Shown: positions 36,481 to 39,843 of the stretch, one piece after another
Layout of the letters: every line of letters begins with the position of its first letter
How positions within the stretch are numbered: the first letter of the stretch is position 1
DNA from: Actinacidiphila rubida
Lineage (GTDB): Bacteria; Actinomycetota; Actinomycetes; Streptomycetales; Streptomycetaceae
NCBI RefSeq assembly: GCF_900110255.1
Contig: NZ_FODD01000025.1
Coordinates: forward strand, 1 to 39,843
Direction of reading: 5' to 3'
DNA length: 39,843 nucleotides
Made by a program: the position numbers and the translations under genes
Notes under the pieces: model-generated
Seen by the model: the letters and a program-made list of their open reading frames with translations, nothing else
What the model was told of the DNA's origin: nothing
The model's database searches: none

Positions 36481-37296
36481 CTACAGGGGCTTCGTGAAGT
36501 GCCGCAGCACCGTGCGATACCCGAGCGACTCGTACAGCCGCACGGCCACCTCGTTGGCGACGAACACGTTGAGCCCGATGCTGCGCGCCCCCGCGCCCCC
36601 GCACACGTTCTCCGCCGCGAGCATCGCCGTCCGCCCGTGCCCGCGCCCGCGGAACTCCGCGGCGACCTCCACCGCGTACACCCACGCCGGGTCCGCCGTC
36701 CGCAGCCACAGCGCCGCGACGTCCTGGCCGTCGTGGCCGACGCCGAGCAGGGCGGGCCCGCCGGGCACGTCGGGATCGGGGAGCAGCGAGCGCGTGGAGT
36801 CGGCCTCGCGGGCCACCGCCTCGGCACGCGGCACGCCGAGGCTGGTCAGGCTCTCGATGTACTTCTCGCCCCCGCGCGCCAGCCACGGCCCGTACTCGGC
36901 CACGCTCAGCGGCCGCACCGACGTGCCCGCGGGCAGTGCCCGCCCGGGCCCGAGCGGCTTGCGCAGATGGCGGTTGCGCTCGGTGTAGCCGAGCGACGCG
37001 GCAAGCCGCAGCGCGTGCTCCGCGTCGGGCGGCACCGCGATCTTCACCTGGGTGCAGCCCCACGAGCGCAGCACCTCCTCGCCGGCCAGCGCCGCCACCG
37101 CGCCCCGGCCGCGCTTGCGGTCCGGCCCGTCGATCGCGAGATCGGCGATGGTGCCGACGGTCGGCCCGAACTGCTCGCCGGCGCTGAGCCGTACGCCGCC
37201 CACGGGACGGCTGTTGACGCACACCGTGTAGCTGCGGCCGCGCGTGCCGTCCGGGCCGCGGTGCTCGGGTCCCGCGGGCCGCAGGGTCGTCGTCAT
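36481..37296 (-). CDS. Tandem GNAT-domain acetyltransferase
   Basis: A 271-residue protein with two GNAT-like halves. The N-terminal half (1-120) has VGTIADLAIDGPDRKRGRG and ends ASLGYTERNRHL. The C-terminal half has the acetyl-CoA loop EFRGRGHGRTAM and the final NEVAVRLYESLGYR. In the first half the loop reads RKRGRG and may still bind acetyl-CoA. The substrate cannot be told from sequence. The ATG has GGGAG eleven bases upstream. It lies downstream of pabC on the same strand with a 134-base gap, so it may be transcribed separately. Confidence 0.88.
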   Translation of the reverse strand: MTTTLRPAGPEHRGPDGTRGRSYTVCVNSRPVGGVRLSAGEQFGPTVGTIADLAIDGPDRKRGRGAVAALAGEEVLRSWGCTQVKIAVPPDAEHALRLAASLGYTERNRHLRKPLGPGRALPAGTSVRPLSVAEYGPWLARGGEKYIESLTSLGVPRAEAVAREADSTRSLLPDPDVPGGPALLGVGHDGQDVAALWLRTADPAWVYAVEVAAEFRGRGHGRTAMLAAENVCGGAGARSIGLNVFVANEVAVRLYESLGYRTVLRHFTKPL

Positions 37297-37430
37297 GGGT
37301 GGTCACGCTCCCGGGGTGATCGCGGCAACCGCGGTGGACGCGGGAGGGGCCGGACGCCGCACCCTCCCGCCGAAGCCGTTCTACCGCGCCATGGCCGCCC
37401 GGGTCACCGGGGTTACCGATGTACGGGCCC

Positions 37431-38252
37431 TCACGGGTCGACCTGCTCCGCCGCGCGCTCCGCGAACACCCGCATCGCCTTGGCCGTCACCGGGCCGGGC
37501 GCGCCCGGCAGTTCGCGGTCGTCGACCCGGTGCACGGCCTGCACGTCGCGCAGGCTGGAGGTCAGGAACACCTCGTCGGCCTCGGCGAGCACGTCGAACG
37601 GGAGGTCGGCCTCCTCGGCGCCGGCCCAGTCCGCGACCAGGGCGCGAGTGATGCCGGCCAGGCAGCCGGACTCCAGCGGCGGCGTCAGCAGCCGCCCGCC
37701 GAGCACGACGAACACGTTGGACCCGGTGCCCTCGCACAGCCGGCCCACGGTGTTGGCGAGCAGCGCCTCCGAGGCGCCGTGCTCGTGGGCGCGGGCCAGT
37801 GCGACGACGTTCTCGCCGTAGGAGGTGGTCTTCAGGCCGGCCAGCGCGCCACGCTCGTTGCGCGTCCAGGGGACGGTGACCACGGCGGTGGTGTCGGCGC
37901 GCGGCGTGGACTCGGCGAGGGCGACCACCAGCGTGGCGCCGGCGTCGCCGCGGTCGGAGCCCAGCGGGGAGGGCCCGCCGGTGTAGGTGATGCGCAGCCG
38001 TCCGAACGGCACCGGGTTGGCGTCGAGCACCGCCGCGCAGGCGGCCGCCACCTCGTCCAGGTCCGGTTCGGGCAGGCCGAGTCCGCGGGCCGAGCGGGCC
38101 AGCCGCCGCAGGTGGCGGGACGTCGCGAACGCGGTGCCGTTCACCGCCTTCAGGGTCTCGAAGACGCCGTCGCCGACGGTCAGCCCGTGGTCGAACACCG
38201 ACACGGTCGCGTCCGCGGTGTCCCGCAGTCCGCCGTCCACCCAGATCCTCAC
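37431..38252 (-). CDS. pabC: Aminodeoxychorismate lyase (class IV PLP enzyme)
   Basis: A 273-residue fold-type IV PLP enzyme. PabC converts 4-amino-4-deoxychorismate to p-aminobenzoate and pyruvate for folate. Seen: VSVFDHGLTVGDGVFETL near the N-terminus, the PLP lysine region LKTTSYGENVVAL, and EGTGSNVFVV. Branched-chain or D-amino acid aminotransferase members look alike; the coupled pabB settles the call. The GTG at 38252 overlaps the pabB stop codon by four bases (GTGA). Confidence 0.9.
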   Translation of the reverse strand: MRIWVDGGLRDTADATVSVFDHGLTVGDGVFETLKAVNGTAFATSRHLRRLARSARGLGLPEPDLDEVAAACAAVLDANPVPFGRLRITYTGGPSPLGSDRGDAGATLVVALAESTPRADTTAVVTVPWTRNERGALAGLKTTSYGENVVALARAHEHGASEALLANTVGRLCEGTGSNVFVVLGGRLLTPPLESGCLAGITRALVADWAGAEEADLPFDVLAEADEVFLTSSLRDVQAVHRVDDRELPGAPGPVTAKAMRVFAERAAEQVDP

Positions 38253-39403
38253 CGCAGCATCCTTCCGCTCTCGCTGCCGCCGGGCGGTCGCCCGGTGGCC
38301 TCGGCGTCGCCCGTTCCGTCCGGGCGCGTGTCCCGGACCGGCGCGGGCCCGCTGTCCCGGCCCCCTTCCGACGCTACCGCCAGCAGGCGGCCCGCCTTCA
38401 GCTCCGTCTCCGCCCACTCGCCGGCCGGGTCGGAGCCCCAGGTGATGCCCGCGCCGCTGCCGAACCGCAGCACGGGACCGCCGGTGCCGTGCCGGTCGAT
38501 CCAGAACGTCCGGATGCCGACGGCGAGTTCGGCCCGCCGGCGGTCCGCGTCCACCCAGCCGACCGCCCCGCAGTAAGGGCCGCGCGGCGCGGTCTCCAGT
38601 TCCTCGATGATCCGCAGGGCGCTCGACTTGGGCGCGCCGCTGACCGAGCCGGGCGGGAACGAGGCGGCGAACAGCTCCGGCCACCCGGCGCCCTCCCGCA
38701 GTTCGCCGCGGACCGTCGACACCAGGTGCACCAGGCCCGGGTACGGTTCGGCCCGGCACAGCGCCGGCACGGTGACGGTGCCCGTCGCGCAGACCCGGCC
38801 GAGGTCGTTGCGGACCAGGTCGACGATCATCACGTTCTCGGCGAAGTCCTTGTCCAGCAGTGCGGCGGCCTCGGTGGCGGTGCCCTTGATGGGCCCGGAC
38901 TCGACGACGGCGCCGTCGCGGTGCAGGAACAGCTCGGGTGAGGCGGTCGCGATCTCGACCCCGTGCGCGGGCAGCCGGATCGTTCCTGCGTACGCGCCGG
39001 GGTTGCGGCCGGCCAGCACCGCGGACAGGGCGTCGACGTCCGCCTCGGCCCCTTCGGGCAGCGGCGCGGACAGCACCCGGCACAGGTTCACCTGGTAGAC
39101 CTCGCCGGTCGCGATGCGCGCCCGGACCGCCGCGACGCCGGCCCGGTACGCGTCCCGGTCCATCGAGGACGTCCACGCGCCGGGGTGCGGCCCGCGCCAG
39201 CTCCGGGCCCGGGCCGTCTCGCCCGCCGGGTCCCGGGGAGCCCGTCGGACGTCGCCGAAGCGCGCGCAGACGGTGCGGCCCTCGAAGTCCGCCGCGACCG
39301 CCCAGAAGCCCGACGAGTCCAGTGCGGCCACGTCGTCGGTGACATCGCGCAGGTCGGAGGCGACGAGGCCGCCGAATCGGGCCATGGGGGCGAGGTCGCG
39401 CAC
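38249..39403 (-). CDS. pabB: Aminodeoxychorismate synthase component I
   Basis: A 384-residue chorismate-binding enzyme. The diagnostic motif reads PIKGT (ESGPIKGTA), as in PabB, whereas anthranilate synthase TrpE has PIAGT. Other family segments: VYQVNLCRVL, SPELFLHRDG, MIVDLVRNDLGRV, FPPGSVSGAPK, and FGSGAGITWGSDP. It is shorter than a full-length PabB of about 450 residues because the N-terminal domain is reduced, and no glutaminase (PabA) is fused or adjacent, so ammonia must come from a subunit encoded elsewhere. The C-terminal 30 residues are low-complexity. The GTG at 39403 has GGGAAG eight bases upstream. Forms an operon with pabC. Confidence 0.92.
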   Translation of the reverse strand: MRDLAPMARFGGLVASDLRDVTDDVAALDSSGFWAVAADFEGRTVCARFGDVRRAPRDPAGETARARSWRGPHPGAWTSSMDRDAYRAGVAAVRARIATGEVYQVNLCRVLSAPLPEGAEADVDALSAVLAGRNPGAYAGTIRLPAHGVEIATASPELFLHRDGAVVESGPIKGTATEAAALLDKDFAENVMIVDLVRNDLGRVCATGTVTVPALCRAEPYPGLVHLVSTVRGELREGAGWPELFAASFPPGSVSGAPKSSALRIIEELETAPRGPYCGAVGWVDADRRRAELAVGIRTFWIDRHGTGGPVLRFGSGAGITWGSDPAGEWAETELKAGRLLAVASEGGRDSGPAPVRDTRPDGTGDAEATGRPPGGSESGRMLR

Positions 39404-39528
39404 GGGGCTTCCCTGGAGGACGGATGACTACCGGGGCCGAGTCTAGACGGCGCAGGTGGACGGCCGTTCGGAGGCGCAACGACCGTCAACCGCATGTCAT
39501 TGCCCCGGCACGCTGCGGAAACCGGTTT

Positions 39529-39556
39529 TTGAGCTGGCCCGGGAATCCGCTAGAGT
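39529..39556 (+). promoter_or_regulatory. Promoter of the tRNA-Gly/Cys/Val cluster
   Basis: TTGAGC (39529-39534) and TAGAGT (39551-39556), 16 bases apart, 37 bases before tRNA-Gly. Good match to the principal streptomycete sigma (HrdB) consensus. Confidence 0.75.
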
Positions 39557-39593
39557 TCAACCCGTCGCCGAGGAACCAGTTCCGAGGCAGCCT

Positions 39594-39666
39594 GCGGACG
39601 TGGCTCAGTTGGTAGAGCATCACCTTGCCAAGGTGAGGGTCGCGAGTTCGAATCTCGTCGTCCGCT
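39594..39666 (+). tRNA. tRNA-Gly (GCC)
   Basis: Acceptor GCGGACG/CGTCCGC, D-arm GGCTCAGTTGGTAGAGC, anticodon stem TCACC/GGTGA with loop TTGCCAA (anticodon GCC), T-arm AGTTCGAATCT, discriminator T. CCA is not encoded. Confidence 0.97.
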
Positions 39667-39700
39667 CGACGTGGGGGATCCTCCCGGACCCCTGCTGTGT

Positions 39701-39774
39701 GGTGGAGTGGCCGAGAGGCGAGGCAACGGCCTGCAAAGCCGTCTACACGGGTTCAAATCCCGTCTCCACCTCCA
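39701..39774 (+). tRNA. tRNA-Cys (GCA), CCA encoded
   Basis: Acceptor GGTGGAG/CTCCACC, anticodon stem ACGGC/GCCGT with loop CTGCAAA (anticodon GCA), T-arm GGTTCAAATCC, discriminator T followed by encoded CCA (39772-39774), unlike the other tRNAs here. Confidence 0.97.
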
Positions 39775-39775
39775 A

Positions 39776-39843
39776 GGACGATTAGCTCAGCGGGAGAGCG
39801 CTTCCCTGACACGGAAGAGGTCACTGGTTCAATCCCAGTATCG
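39776..39843 (+). tRNA. tRNA-Val (GAC), truncated by the window end
   Basis: Starts one base after the tRNA-Cys CCA. Acceptor GGACGAT; anticodon stem CTTCC/GGAAG with loop CTGACAC (anticodon GAC). The T-arm is complete but the last bases of the acceptor stem lie outside the window. D- and T-arms closely resemble the tRNA-Val(CAC) copies. Confidence 0.95.

Noticed and set aside
38249..39403. Anthranilate synthase component I (TrpE)
   Set aside because: The motif is PIKGT rather than PIAGT, and it is coupled to pabC.
32397..39843. Integrative element attachment sites at the tRNA genes
   Set aside because: No integrase, no partial tRNA 3' duplicate and no phage genes are visible near any of the tRNAs; only whole-gene duplicates.

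Overview
The window is a stretch of very G+C-rich actinobacterial chromosome, almost certainly from Streptomyces or a close relative in the Streptomycetaceae. The basis is a 137-residue SsgB sporulation protein that matches what I remember of the Streptomyces sequence, frequent GTG starts, purine-rich Shine-Dalgarno sites, and a gene order (hisS, cyclophilin, DUF349, relA, apt, secFD, yajC, ruvBAC, yebC, pdxTS, phosphatidylinositol/PIM genes, EF-G-like, HIT, thrS) that fits the Streptomyces coelicolor SCO1506-SCO1550 neighbourhood as I recall it. I ran no database search. I see no insertion sequence, prophage or CRISPR array: this is core chromosome.

Left part (1-9.4 kb): the 5' end of rarA, a VKOR-type disulfide redox protein, a translationally coupled metallo-hydrolase/hisS pair, a membrane-anchored cyclophilin and a coiled-coil DUF349 protein. 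A 26-bp palindromic bidirectional terminator separates the last from the (p)ppGpp enzyme Rel; apt follows. Middle (9.5-21.7 kb), all on the minus strand: SecDF-YajC, RuvABC, YebC/PmpR, pyridoxal-phosphate synthase PdxST, a LemA-like protein and a coupled three-gene set for phosphatidylinositol and its mannosylation/acylation.

22-31.4 kb: an EF-G-like GTPase with an altered G4 motif, an uncharacterised 549-residue membrane protein, a HIT hydrolase, a K+ channel-like protein, thrS, and a coupled pair made of a DUF4365 (probable PD-(D/E)xK nuclease fold) protein and an unknown 401-residue protein. Divergent from that pair is a DEDDh exonuclease. 32.4-39.8 kb: two identical tRNA-Val(CAC) genes flanking a SRPBCC protein, ssgB with a repeat-rich upstream region, a CGNR zinc-finger regulator, two small membrane proteins, a DsbA-like protein, a tandem GNAT acetyltransferase, the pabB-pabC folate pair, and a tRNA-Gly/Cys/Val cluster cut by the window edge.

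Recurring themes are four-base GTGA stop/start overlaps at six junctions and long perfect hairpins between transcription units. The least explained loci are the DUF4365/401-residue/exonuclease neighbourhood, the 549-residue membrane protein, and the array of repeats in front of ssgB.
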